Positions 1 to 7,979 of a DNA stretch of 64,000 bases are shown piece by piece. The stretch's first letter is position 1. Each line of letters starts with the position of its first letter. A program made the translations under genes and the position numbers. The stretch covers positions 62,001 to 126,000 of the forward strand of contig CAWKGK010000009.1 of assembly GCA_963849115.1 (NCBI GenBank), read 5' to 3'. The DNA is from JACDAL01 sp963849115 (GTDB lineage Bacteria > Actinomycetota > CADDZG01 > WHSQ01). The notes under the pieces are model-generated. The model saw only the letters and a list, made by a program, of their open reading frames with translations. It did no database searches and was not told the DNA's origin.

Positions 1-474
1 CGGGACGACCCCGCCAGAAGCGAACCGCTTGAGCACTGCTTCATATGCGGGCCACAGCCGCTGCGGCTTCATGAACGTCTTGTAGTAGAAGCCCGCCGAC
101 AGGAACCGAGATACTGCCCGATTGGCTCCCTTTACGTCGAAGCGTAGGGACGGCCATACATTCTGGGGGTTCGCGATCATTCCGTCCTCGACCCTGCGGT
201 GGGAAGCTCGCACGTTGGGCTCGTCACCCACTTGTACGATGCAACCGGGGTCGAGTGAGTCGGCCGTCAGCACTCCGCGGGGCCGGCTGTACTTGAAGGA
301 GCGTGACATGATGCGCTCTCCGGAGGCGGCAAGTGCCGAGGAGATCGTGTCGCCCAGGAATGCCGGGTAGTCGTGCCCATCCCACGTGAAACGAAGGGGC
401 CGGGAGCGATCGATCACTTCTCCCGGCCGTACCGAGAGCCTCATGCTGCCTTCGACGCGAGCGGGGCGAGTCAC
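1..474 (-). CDS. soxA: Sarcosine oxidase alpha subunit, N-terminal part (cut by window edge)
   Basis: First 158 codons of the large subunit of heterotetrameric sarcosine oxidase, which oxidises sarcosine to glycine and passes the one-carbon unit to tetrahydrofolate. The visible part reads as the N-terminal ferredoxin-like 2Fe-2S-fold region of SoxA: it contains RFTWDGHDYPAFLGDTISSA, then GERIMSRSFKYSRPRG, both typical of this domain. The start is a GTG at 474-472 that overlaps the soxD stop codon (TAGTG), so translation is probably coupled. The frame stays open to base 1. The aminomethyltransferase-like C-terminal domain and any soxG gene lie outside the window. Identity rests on similarity I recognise plus the soxB-soxD-soxA order. 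Confidence 0.88.
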   Translation of the reverse strand, partial: MTRPARVEGSMRLSVRPGEVIDRSRPLRFTWDGHDYPAFLGDTISSALAASGERIMSRSFKYSRPRGVLTADSLDPGCIVQVGDEPNVRASHRRVEDGMIANPQNVWPSLRFDVKGANRAVSRFLSAGFYYKTFMKPQRLWPAYEAVLKRFASGGVVP

Positions 475-749
475 TAGCCCTTTCCCTTGGTTGGTGTGGA
501 CGGCTCGAGTTGGGCCGCGCGTACTTCGTTCGAGTTCGTGTCGCGCTCGACCTTGAGATAACGCCCACACCCAGCGCGGTGGAACCAGCTCTCGGTCGTC
601 CAGCCGGATGGGTTGGCGCGCTCGTAGAGATAGGCGCGCCACTGCTCCTGCGTGGAGGCGTTGGGATCTGGCCGCACGATGCTCTCCCCGACGTAGCGGA
701 ACTCGGACGCGTTGCGCGGCCCGCAGTAAGGGCACGGAATGAGAATCAC
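474..749 (-). CDS. soxD: Sarcosine oxidase delta subunit
   Basis: Small zinc-binding subunit of heterotetrameric sarcosine oxidase, 91 aa, close to the usual 90-100 aa. The N-terminus carries C6-x2-C9 followed by RNASEF, the SoxD signature, and a second half-site HRAGCGRYLKVERDT that supplies further zinc ligands. The start is GTG at 749. It lies 12 nt downstream of soxB and overlaps the soxA start by one base, so it is the third gene of the iclR-soxB-soxD-soxA transcript. No oddity seen. Confidence 0.93.
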   Translation of the reverse strand: MILIPCPYCGPRNASEFRYVGESIVRPDPNASTQEQWRAYLYERANPSGWTTESWFHRAGCGRYLKVERDTNSNEVRAAQLEPSTPTKGKG

Positions 750-761
750 TGCCTCGCCTCC

Positions 762-2108
762 TCAGTGGCCAACGGAGGCCGCGCCTTTCTCGCCCAGGAG
801 CTCACCGGTACCGAAGCGCTCGAGCGCGAATGCCTCGATGATCTGTGGGGTCTTGTTGTCGGCGATGAGCTGCGCCATCGCCTCGCCCGAGACCGGGCCC
901 GCTTTGAAGCCATAGGTTCCCCAACCCACATCCACTAAGAAGCCCTCGACGGGCGTGAAGCCCATGATCGGCGAGTAGTCGGGGGTCATGTCGCAGAGCC
1001 CAGCCCATTGGCGAAGCACCCTCATCTTGGAGAGCGCAGGCATCAGCTCGATCACGTGGCTCGCCAGGCCCTCGATGAAGTCGAGTGAGCCCCTCATCGA
1101 ATAGGAAGGGAAGGGGTCGACGGAAGCGCCGAAGACGAGCTCGCCCCGGTCCGTCTGGCTCACGTAGACATGCAGGCTCCCGGAGACCACGACCGTGTCC
1201 AGGAAGGGTTTGACCGGTTCGGTAACGGCCGCCTGAAGCGGCGATGTCGTGATCGGCATGCGAACTCCGGCCATGTCCGAGATCAGGCTCGCCCACCCCG
1301 CAGTCGCGTTGACCACGATGGGGGCCGAGACGTCTCCCCGGTTCGTGCGCACCCCGGTGACCCGGCCGGAGGCAACGTTGATTCCTACGACCTCGGTGTT
1401 CGGGTGAATGTGCACGCCGGCCGCATCCGCGCCGCGAGCGTAGCCCCACACGACCGCGTCGTGCCTGATGATCCCGCCGGGTGGGTGATAGAGGGCACCG
1501 AGAATCGGATAGCGGGTCTCGGAGGAGACGTCGAGATAGGGCACAAGCTTCTTGATCTCGTCCGGGTAGATCACCTCGGAGTCGATGTTCTCGAGCTTGT
1601 TGACCTCGGCGCGCCACCGCATCGTTCTCAGCGAGCTGTCGTTGTGAGCGAGCGTCAGGTGGCCCCGCTGCGAGAACATCACGTTGAAATTGAGCTCTGC
1701 AGACAAACTCTCGTAGAGCTTCACCGAGCGATCGTAGAAGCGGACCCCGTCCGGAGTCAGGTAGTTGGAGCGGATGATGGCAGTATTGCGGCCTGATCCG
1801 CCGCTGCCGATATAGCTCTTATCGAGCACGCAGACGTTGGTGATGCCATGGCGATGGGCGAGGTAGTAGGCGATGGCGAGGCCGTGGACGCCGCCGCCGA
1901 CCACGACCACGTCGTACGAGGAAGAAAGCTCGTGGTCCCTCCACACCGGCGGCCAGGGATCCTTCGTGAGACCCCGGCGAAAGAGATCGAAGGCGGAGTA
2001 GCGAGCCTGAGCGCGTTTAACACTGGTCCCATTGCCCCCGTGGGGTTTTCCGGAGAGCCCTCCCTTCACCGGAGAAAGAGCGCGGGATATCAGATCTCTA
2101 CCGCTCAC
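762..2108 (-). CDS. soxB: Sarcosine oxidase beta subunit (FAD/FMN oxidoreductase)
   Basis: Catalytic flavin subunit of heterotetrameric sarcosine oxidase, 448 aa. The Rossmann FAD motif VVVVGGGVHGLAIAYYLA lies at about residues 68-85, followed by the GSGGSGRNTAIIRSNY loop. The C-terminus has the DAO-fold motif DVGWGTYGFKAGPVSGE, which closes the flavin site. The GTG start at 2108 overlaps the iclR stop (GTGA). This gives an N-terminal extension of about 40 residues compared with a typical SoxB of about 405 aa; an internal start is possible, but none has an obviously better ribosome binding site. It forms an operon with iclR upstream and soxD and soxA downstream. Confidence 0.93.
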   Translation of the reverse strand: MSGRDLISRALSPVKGGLSGKPHGGNGTSVKRAQARYSAFDLFRRGLTKDPWPPVWRDHELSSSYDVVVVGGGVHGLAIAYYLAHRHGITNVCVLDKSYIGSGGSGRNTAIIRSNYLTPDGVRFYDRSVKLYESLSAELNFNVMFSQRGHLTLAHNDSSLRTMRWRAEVNKLENIDSEVIYPDEIKKLVPYLDVSSETRYPILGALYHPPGGIIRHDAVVWGYARGADAAGVHIHPNTEVVGINVASGRVTGVRTNRGDVSAPIVVNATAGWASLISDMAGVRMPITTSPLQAAVTEPVKPFLDTVVVSGSLHVYVSQTDRGELVFGASVDPFPSYSMRGSLDFIEGLASHVIELMPALSKMRVLRQWAGLCDMTPDYSPIMGFTPVEGFLVDVGWGTYGFKAGPVSGEAMAQLIADNKTPQIIEAFALERFGTGELLGEKGAASVGH

Positions 2109-2905
2109 CCTGCGGCTCCGCCGGCCTCGTTGGGCGCTGCCACCGTCTCCGGAGGCCCTCCGATCTCGTTCGAGAGCACGTGGGCGCTGCTCAACAGCAA
2201 CGGGAGGCAGGCTCGTCTCACCGACGGTTTGAAGCGGCCCGAGGGGCCTTGAATGCCGAGCACGCCTACGAGCTTGCCATAGGCGCCTATCACCGGCGCC
2301 GCGAGGGCGTTGAGATCTTCCTCACGCTCTTCGGTCGCCTCCGCCCACCCTCTGCGGCCGGTGCGCTCGACCTCCTTCGCAAGGTCCACACGGCGGGTGA
2401 TAGTGCTCTGCGTGTAGCGACGGAGCTTTCCTGCAGTCGGCTGGTAGCCGTAAGAGAGGAGCACCTTGCCGACGGCGGTGGCGTGGGCGACACTCGGCCT
2501 GCCGAGGCGCGCGATGCTTTGTACGGAGGATTCCCCCTGAACGAAGTCGATCGTGATGGCCTCCTGCTCGCCGGGAACGCTGAGGGTGGCGGTCTCCCCG
2601 GTCGCCTCCACCAGCGCCAGCAAATGGGGGCGAGCGAGCTCTCTGAGATCGAGGCCGGCCAGCGCTGCCTGACCGAGCTGCAGCAGGCGGGCGCCGATAC
2701 GGTATCGGCCGCTGGGAACCTGTGTGACGAGGCCCCTGGAGGCAAGAGTGGACAAGAGCCGTGACACCGTGCTCGCGTTGATCTGGGTGAGGCGGGCGAG
2801 CTCGTTGGTGCCGAGGTCACGCCCGGCCGAGGCCAGGGTTTCCAGCACGGCGATCGCTCGCTGGACCGAACCCACCATGCGGATGGTCGTTTGCTCGCGG
2901 CCCAT
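2105..2905 (-). CDS. IclR-family transcriptional regulator
   Basis: 266 aa with the two-domain IclR layout: an N-terminal winged helix (TNELARLTQINASTVSRLL at about residues 35-53) and a C-terminal effector domain ending in the family's GVLGIQGPSGRF block. IclR proteins usually bind small carboxylates or amino-acid-like ligands. The ATG at 2905 is chosen because the longer reading frame upstream lacks IclR-like sequence. The stop overlaps the soxB start (GTGA), so regulator and enzyme are co-translated. It faces a divergent FAD oxidoreductase across a 134-bp gap holding inverted repeats, so it probably controls both arms, sensing sarcosine, dimethylglycine or betaine (inference). Confidence 0.9.
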   Translation of the reverse strand: MGREQTTIRMVGSVQRAIAVLETLASAGRDLGTNELARLTQINASTVSRLLSTLASRGLVTQVPSGRYRIGARLLQLGQAALAGLDLRELARPHLLALVEATGETATLSVPGEQEAITIDFVQGESSVQSIARLGRPSVAHATAVGKVLLSYGYQPTAGKLRRYTQSTITRRVDLAKEVERTGRRGWAEATEEREEDLNALAAPVIGAYGKLVGVLGIQGPSGRFKPSVRRACLPLLLSSAHVLSNEIGGPPETVAAPNEAGGAAG

Positions 2906-2929
2906 GGAAGCGTAGGATACACACGTGAC

Positions 2930-3012
2930 GGGCAACACCGTTGCCCATCGTGAAACACGAGCAATGCCGAGTGGTCGTGAAATGCTGCTATACGACATCT
3001 GACGACCACTCG
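2930..3012. promoter_or_regulatory. Divergent control region with three inverted repeats
   Basis: The gap between iclR and the divergent oxidoreductase holds three perfect dyads: GGGCAAC/GTTGCCC with a 3-nt centre (2930-2946); TCGTG/CACGA with a 3-nt centre (2948-2960); and an 11-bp arm pair CGAGTGGTCGT/ACGACCACTCG (2968-2978 and 3002-3012) around a 23-nt centre. IclR proteins bind palindromes in such positions, so these are operator candidates. Their assignment to this regulator is inference. Confidence 0.5.
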
Positions 3013-3039
3013 ACGATGCACTGGAGGGAAAGGACGGCC

Positions 3040-4368
3040 ATGACTTCTAAGAGCCCTTCCTATGTCGTCATCGGGGCAGGCGTGCATGGCCTCTCCACGG
3101 CGCTCCACCTCGCGCGCGAGCTCAAGGCACGCAATCTCGGGGACGGTCGCGACATAGTGGTCCTGGACAAGGCGGATGTGGCAGCAGGTGCCTCGGGCAT
3201 TGCCTGTGGTGTCATTCGCAACAATTATTTCCAGCCGGCGATGCGCGAGCTGATGGCGCACTCTGTGTCGGTGTGGGAGTCGGACCCCAAAGCCTTCTCC
3301 TATCATTCGGTCGGCTACATCCAGGCGGCACCGGAGGTCATGCACGAAGGTGTTGCCAAGATCTACGAGGAACAACAGCAGATCGGTTACCCGTCGATCT
3401 TTGTCGAGGGGACCGAGGATTGCTCGGCCTACATGCGCGACATCTTCTTTGACTGGCAGGCGCAGGGCATCACGTGCGTACTGCACGAGCAGCGGGGCGG
3501 CTATGCCAACAACGTAGCGTCGATGCGCGGCCTTGCCACCAAGGCGGAGGCCGAGGGAGTAGAGATCAGGGCGGGCGCCACTGTGACCGGATTTCAGAGG
3601 CAGGGCTCCTCGGTATCCGCGGTCGAGACGAATCAGGGAACGGTGCCCTGTGATCAGGTGGTCGTCGCGGTGGGGCCGTGGGTGCGGGATCTGTGGGCGA
3701 TGCTCGACCTCCCGGACAGGATCCCAGTCAAGGGCGCCGATGGACAATCGCAGGAGAAGGACATGTGGACCTATTGGTCGCTGCAGGAGGGGACTCTGGA
3801 GGTCGACCCGGGCTCGCTCATGGACAACCGGGGCGACATGCCACCGGTGATCCACGTCGACACGGACGCTCCTCTGCACGACGACGAGGGGTCGCTCGTC
3901 ACAGAGCAGCTGTGGGGCATCTACTACAAGCCCGACTTCAATTTCGGAGGGGTGCAGGGTGGCACGTCTCCCTACGTGGTCGAGCGTCCCGCCGCCGACG
4001 TGGCGGTCGATCCCTACGGGCCGGCGAGCCCTGACTTCGTCGTGGGCGAAGAATTCGCCCACATGTGGACCGCGGCCCTCGCCCATTGCCACAAGCGCTT
4101 CGTGGGAAAGGGCCACCTCTTCTCCAAGGAGCCGTCGGGCGGCATCGGCTGCTTTACGCCCGACAGCTTTCCCGTCTTCGACGTATTCGGAGACAACGCC
4201 TACGTGATTGCCGACTCCAATCACGGCTACAAGATGATCGGAGTCGGTGCTCTGGTCGCCAAGGAGCTCGTCGGCGAACAGCAATCACTGCTGGAGCCGT
4301 TTCGGTTCGCTCGTTACGAGAGCGGCCGGCTCCACCCCACCAGCACATCACCGTTCCCGTGGAGTTAG
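3040..4368 (+). CDS. FAD-dependent oxidoreductase (DAO/sarcosine-dimethylglycine oxidase type)
   Basis: 442 aa flavoprotein of the D-amino-acid-oxidase fold. The N-terminus has the dinucleotide motif VVIGAGVHGLSTALHLAREL and a GASGIACGVIRNNYFQP loop like that of SoxB. The C-terminus has DSNHGYKMIGVGALVAKEL. The centre (about residues 225-330) carries a Trp/Tyr/Asp-rich stretch not typical of SoxB. It lacks the folate-binding domain of dimethylglycine dehydrogenase. The ATG at 3040 follows GGAGGG at 3023. It is divergent from iclR-soxBDA and 41 nt upstream of a BHMT-like gene, so a role in demethylating dimethylglycine or a related N-methyl amine is likely (inference). The exact substrate cannot be read from sequence. 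Confidence 0.8.
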   Translation: MTSKSPSYVVIGAGVHGLSTALHLARELKARNLGDGRDIVVLDKADVAAGASGIACGVIRNNYFQPAMRELMAHSVSVWESDPKAFSYHSVGYIQAAPEVMHEGVAKIYEEQQQIGYPSIFVEGTEDCSAYMRDIFFDWQAQGITCVLHEQRGGYANNVASMRGLATKAEAEGVEIRAGATVTGFQRQGSSVSAVETNQGTVPCDQVVVAVGPWVRDLWAMLDLPDRIPVKGADGQSQEKDMWTYWSLQEGTLEVDPGSLMDNRGDMPPVIHVDTDAPLHDDEGSLVTEQLWGIYYKPDFNFGGVQGGTSPYVVERPAADVAVDPYGPASPDFVVGEEFAHMWTAALAHCHKRFVGKGHLFSKEPSGGIGCFTPDSFPVFDVFGDNAYVIADSNHGYKMIGVGALVAKELVGEQQSLLEPFRFARYESGRLHPTSTSPFPWS

Positions 4369-4409
4369 CGACGTCCAATTGGTGAGCAACGAATAACAAG
4401 GAGAAGGAT

Positions 4410-5435
4410 ATGAAGAAGGGACTGCTTGAACGACTGGCCGCAGGGCCCGTTATCTGCGCCGAGGGCTACCTGTTCGAGCTCGAGAGGCGGGGCTATGTGC
4501 AAGCTGGCGCCTTCGTGCCCGAGGTCGTGCTCGACCATCCCGAGCAGGTCTCGGCGCTGCACCGAGAGTTCGTCCATGCGGGCAGCGACGTCGTGGAGGC
4601 CTTCACTTACTACAGTCATCGCGAGAAGCTGCGGGTGATCGGCAAGGAGCACTTGCTGGAGGCGATAAATCGCAACGCCTTGGTGCTTGCGAAAGAGGTG
4701 GCAGAGGAGACCGGAACGCTATTCGCAGGTAATCTCTCCAACTCAAACGTGTGGGATCCGGAAGACGAAGATTCCCAGCGTCAGGTTCGCTCGATGTTCG
4801 AGGAGCAAGTGGAATGGGCGGTGGACGCCGGTGTCGACTGCATCATTAGCGAGACCATCAGCTACGTGGGCGAGGCGCTGTGCTCGCTCGAGGTAATCGC
4901 TTCCAGCGGTCTGCCCTCAGTGATCACGATGGCCGTGCACAGGAGCGGCGTTGCTCGCGACGGTGACACAATGCTCGACGCCTGCAAGCGGCTTGCCGAT
5001 GCGGGAGCGGACGTGGTGGGTCTAAACTGCAGCAGAGGGCCCGAGACGATGCTGCCCCTTCTCGACGGGCTCGCTCCGCAGGTGAACGCATATGTGGCCG
5101 CACTGCCGGTCCCGTACCGGACTCACGCAGCACAGCCCACTTTCCAGTCACTGCGCGACGAGACCCGCCCCGAACAACCCTTCCCGGTGGGACTGGACCC
5201 CTTCACCTGTACCCGGTGGGAGATCGCCGAGTTCACCAGCGCAGCCCTCGATCTGGGCGTGAGCTACTTCGGCGTCTGCTGCGGGGCTGCTCCCCATCAC
5301 ATCCGCAGCATGGCCGAGGCGTTGGGCCGGACGACGGAGGCGAGCCGCTACTCTCCGGACATGTCGAAGCACGCCTACTTCGGCTCGGATCCAATTCTGC
5401 GGGAGAGAAACCTCGCCTACAAGGACCACCTCTAA
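4410..5435 (+). CDS. Homocysteine/betaine S-methyltransferase family protein
   Basis: 341 aa zinc-dependent methyltransferase of the Hcy-binding (BHMT/MmuM/MetH N-terminal) family, a TIM barrel. The zinc cysteines are visible as GLNCS at about 210 and the Cys-Cys-Gly pair in YFGVCCGAAP near 292. AEGYLFELERRGY near the N-terminus and NCSRGPETM are family blocks. The family moves a methyl group from betaine or S-methylmethionine to homocysteine. Next to sarcosine oxidase, betaine is the likely donor, giving dimethylglycine for the neighbouring oxidase (inference). A strong ribosome binding site (AAGGAGAAGG) precedes the ATG. Confidence 0.85.
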   Translation: MKKGLLERLAAGPVICAEGYLFELERRGYVQAGAFVPEVVLDHPEQVSALHREFVHAGSDVVEAFTYYSHREKLRVIGKEHLLEAINRNALVLAKEVAEETGTLFAGNLSNSNVWDPEDEDSQRQVRSMFEEQVEWAVDAGVDCIISETISYVGEALCSLEVIASSGLPSVITMAVHRSGVARDGDTMLDACKRLADAGADVVGLNCSRGPETMLPLLDGLAPQVNAYVAALPVPYRTHAAQPTFQSLRDETRPEQPFPVGLDPFTCTRWEIAEFTSAALDLGVSYFGVCCGAAPHHIRSMAEALGRTTEASRYSPDMSKHAYFGSDPILRERNLAYKDHL

Positions 5436-5643
5436 TCGTCTGACATCGTAGTCCCTGCATAAGCAATCGAAAGAACGAACACCACAAGCTCGCGGCTAAC
5501 AGCCAACTCCTCCTCCACATCCTGACCACCGACACTTCTGGAAAGATTCCAAAGAAATTTGTGAAATGCTCTTTGGGAAGCCGGTTTCGACCGCTGAATT
5601 GTCGCACGTCTTTGTCATAGTGACTCCTATGGAGTTTCATTCG

Positions 5644-6786
5644 ATGGATGAGGCGATCAAACAGATCGAGAAGTCCAACATCGATCTCGAGCCCGAGGTG
5701 ATGGACGCGCATGCAGTGCGCGAACTACTGTTGCGCTACGCCAAGGCGAAGAAGCTGGTGTCCTACGGCGAGACCATGCTGGCGGCCAAGCTCGGCGACG
5801 CTGCTGAAGTGGCGCGCACAACCGGAGTGTCTGTGGGAAAGGCCAAGGCCGCGGTCGACACGGGAAACTCGTTGAAGGGCGCCGACGAAGTCCGAGACGC
5901 GTTCAGATCGGGCGAGATCTCTGTGGACCAAGCCTCAGAGATCGCCACGGCGGAGAACGCCTCGCCCGGCTCCTCGACAGAGTTATTGAAGCTGGCCCAG
6001 GATGAGTCCTTCCAGACGCTCAGAGAGAAGTCGAGAAAGGTCGTGCTGGAAGCCGAGCAGCATCGGGGCCTAGCTGAGCGCCAGCACCAGGCCCGCAGGG
6101 CCCGCAGCTACCGGGACGAGCTCGGCATGATCTCAATCAACCTGCTGCTGGAGCCTCATGTCGGGGTGCCCATCGTCAACCGGGCCGAGACCGAGGCGGG
6201 GCGCCGGTTCCGTGCCGCCAAGAGGGACGGCCGCCAAGAGCCCTTCGAGCGCCACCTCGCAGACGCCTACGCCGGTCTGTTCTCTGCAGGGACCACGGTC
6301 CCGGCTCGCAAGCCCGAGCTGGTGGTGCTGGTGTCACACGAGATCACCCAGCGGGGGTGGAAGGACGTTGCAGAGGGCGAGGTGTGCAAGATTCCCGGAG
6401 TCGGCCCCATCTCACCCGAGACTGCCAGAGAGATCGCCTCCGACGCCTTTCTGAGCGGGCTGTTCTATGACGGCACCGACCTGCGTCACTTTCGCCGCTG
6501 GACCCGAAACACTCCCGTAGACGTCCTGTTGGCGCTGCAGCTGGGCCAGCCGCCGGAGTTCGACGGGGTCAAGTGCACCGATTGCGGCCGCCGCTTTCGC
6601 AACGAGAAGGACCACAGCGCGCCTCATGTCGCCGGAGGCTTGGCGTCAACCACCAATCTCAAGTGGCGGTGCTACGGATGTCATCAGAACAAGACCGCAC
6701 AAGATCGCAAGAACGGCAAGCTCACACCTCCGGACCCCGATGCCGGGCGGGGACCGCCTGGTCGCGACCGCCGAGCTCGCCCCTAG
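5644..6786 (+). CDS. DUF222/HNH-nuclease-like protein
   Basis: About 380 aa, from the large actinobacterial family that joins a helical DUF222-like domain to a C-terminal HNH nuclease. The helical part is rich in Lys, Glu and Ala. The C-terminus shows CTDCGRRF, then EKDHSAPHVAGG, TTNLKWRCYGCHQNKT: zinc-knuckle cysteines plus the DH and N-x8-H pattern of an intact HNH site. ATG 5644 is chosen because GGAG lies 9 nt upstream; ATG 5629 and 5566 are alternatives. It is flanked by 200 nt upstream and 136 nt downstream without genes. Members are often multicopy and linked with mobile DNA, but no repeats or integrase are seen here. Function unknown. Confidence 0.72.
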   Translation: MDEAIKQIEKSNIDLEPEVMDAHAVRELLLRYAKAKKLVSYGETMLAAKLGDAAEVARTTGVSVGKAKAAVDTGNSLKGADEVRDAFRSGEISVDQASEIATAENASPGSSTELLKLAQDESFQTLREKSRKVVLEAEQHRGLAERQHQARRARSYRDELGMISINLLLEPHVGVPIVNRAETEAGRRFRAAKRDGRQEPFERHLADAYAGLFSAGTTVPARKPELVVLVSHEITQRGWKDVAEGEVCKIPGVGPISPETAREIASDAFLSGLFYDGTDLRHFRRWTRNTPVDVLLALQLGQPPEFDGVKCTDCGRRFRNEKDHSAPHVAGGLASTTNLKWRCYGCHQNKTAQDRKNGKLTPPDPDAGRGPPGRDRRARP

Positions 6787-6922
6787 GGAGAGCTGAAATC
6801 CGCTCGGCGAACCTGGAGCCGCAGCCACCTCCCGGGAGGTACCGACTACAGCATTCGGCTTGTGGCGTGAAATTGCGGCCAGAAACGGTGCGCCGGAGAC
6901 GCCCACCCTTATCCTGGGCGGA

Positions 6923-7939
6923 ATGAAGAAGGCGCTAATAACAGGGGTCAGCGGCCAGGACGGGTCCTATCTCGCCGAACTGCTGATGAAGAAGGGCTAC
7001 GAGGTCCACGGCTTGCTGCGGCGGGCATCGACCTTCAACACCCACCGGCTCGACGGGATCTACCGGGATCCGCACGAGGCGGGAGTGCGCTTTTTCATGC
7101 ACTACGGGGACCTCACCGATTCGGGTTCGCTCAACCACCTGATTCGGGACCTCGAGCCGGACGAGATCTACAACCTGGGCGCTCAGAGCCACGTCAAGGT
7201 GAGCTTCGATATTCCCGAGTACACGGCCGACGTCACCGGGATGGGCACGGTCCGGATCCTCGAGGCGGTGCAGGCGGCAGGCAGCAACGCCCGCTTCTAT
7301 CAAGCGTCGTCGTCTGAGATGTTCGGCTCGAGCCCACCACCCCAGGACGAGGACACGCCCTTCCACCCACGCAGCCCGTACGGAGTCGCGAAGATGTTTG
7401 CCTACTGGACGACCGTCAACTATCGGGAGTCGTATGGGATCTTCGCCACCAACGGAATCCTCATGAACCACGAGAGCCCGCGCCGCGGGGAGACGTTCGT
7501 GACTCGCAAGATCACCCGTGCCGTCGCCCGCATCCAGGCCGGCTTGCAGGACGAGCTCTATCTCGGAAATCTCGATGCCTGCCGGGACTGGGGGTATGCC
7601 CCCGAGTATGTCGAGGCAATGTGGATGATGCTGCAGCACGACGAACCCGACGACTTTGTGATCTCAACCGGCGAGTCACACTCGATCAGAGAGTTCGCGG
7701 GCCTCGCTTTCGCGCACGTGGGGCTGGACTGGGAGCGCTACGTCAAGGTCGATCCTCGCTACTATCGGCCCGCCGAGGTCGACTTTCTCAGGGGAAACTC
7801 GGCCAAGGCCAAGCGGATCTTAGGATGGGAGCCGAAAACGAGCTTTCCCCAGCTCGTCGAGCTCATGGTGGACGCCGACGTGAAGCTGCTCGAGGACGCG
7901 CTCGCGGGCCGTTTGCTGCGCTCGGACAGGGATCAATGA
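6923..7939 (+). CDS. gmd: GDP-mannose 4,6-dehydratase
   Basis: 338 aa extended SDR enzyme converting GDP-mannose to GDP-4-keto-6-deoxymannose, first step toward GDP-fucose, rhamnose or perosamine. The NAD(P) motif GVSGQDGSYLAELL starts at residue 8. The active site has SSSEMFG and YGVAK (Tyr-x3-Lys). NHESPRRGETFVTRKITRA and LGNLDACRDWGYAPEYVEAMW are Gmd signatures. ATG 6923 gives the standard Gmd N-terminus (MKKALITGVSG). It lies 40 nt upstream of guaB3. No fucose synthase is adjacent, but the flippase 6 kb downstream may serve the same surface polysaccharide (inference). Confidence 0.93.
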   Translation: MKKALITGVSGQDGSYLAELLMKKGYEVHGLLRRASTFNTHRLDGIYRDPHEAGVRFFMHYGDLTDSGSLNHLIRDLEPDEIYNLGAQSHVKVSFDIPEYTADVTGMGTVRILEAVQAAGSNARFYQASSSEMFGSSPPPQDEDTPFHPRSPYGVAKMFAYWTTVNYRESYGIFATNGILMNHESPRRGETFVTRKITRAVARIQAGLQDELYLGNLDACRDWGYAPEYVEAMWMMLQHDEPDDFVISTGESHSIREFAGLAFAHVGLDWERYVKVDPRYYRPAEVDFLRGNSAKAKRILGWEPKTSFPQLVELMVDADVKLLEDALAGRLLRSDRDQ

Positions 7940-7979
7940 GAGGCACCACAACAAGCACAACCACAAAGGGAGTCGTGAC

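Noticed and set aside
2290..4284. 664-codon open frame on the minus strand opposite iclR and the FAD oxidoreductase
   Set aside because: It is antisense to two well-identified genes, its C-terminal third is the iclR sequence read in another frame, and composition (His, Arg, Asp-rich) is typical of a GC-rich shadow.
6827..6840. ACCTCCCGGGAGGT palindrome upstream of gmd
   Set aside because: Perfect but short and GC-rich; such 14-mers are expected now and then in this composition, and nothing else supports a site.
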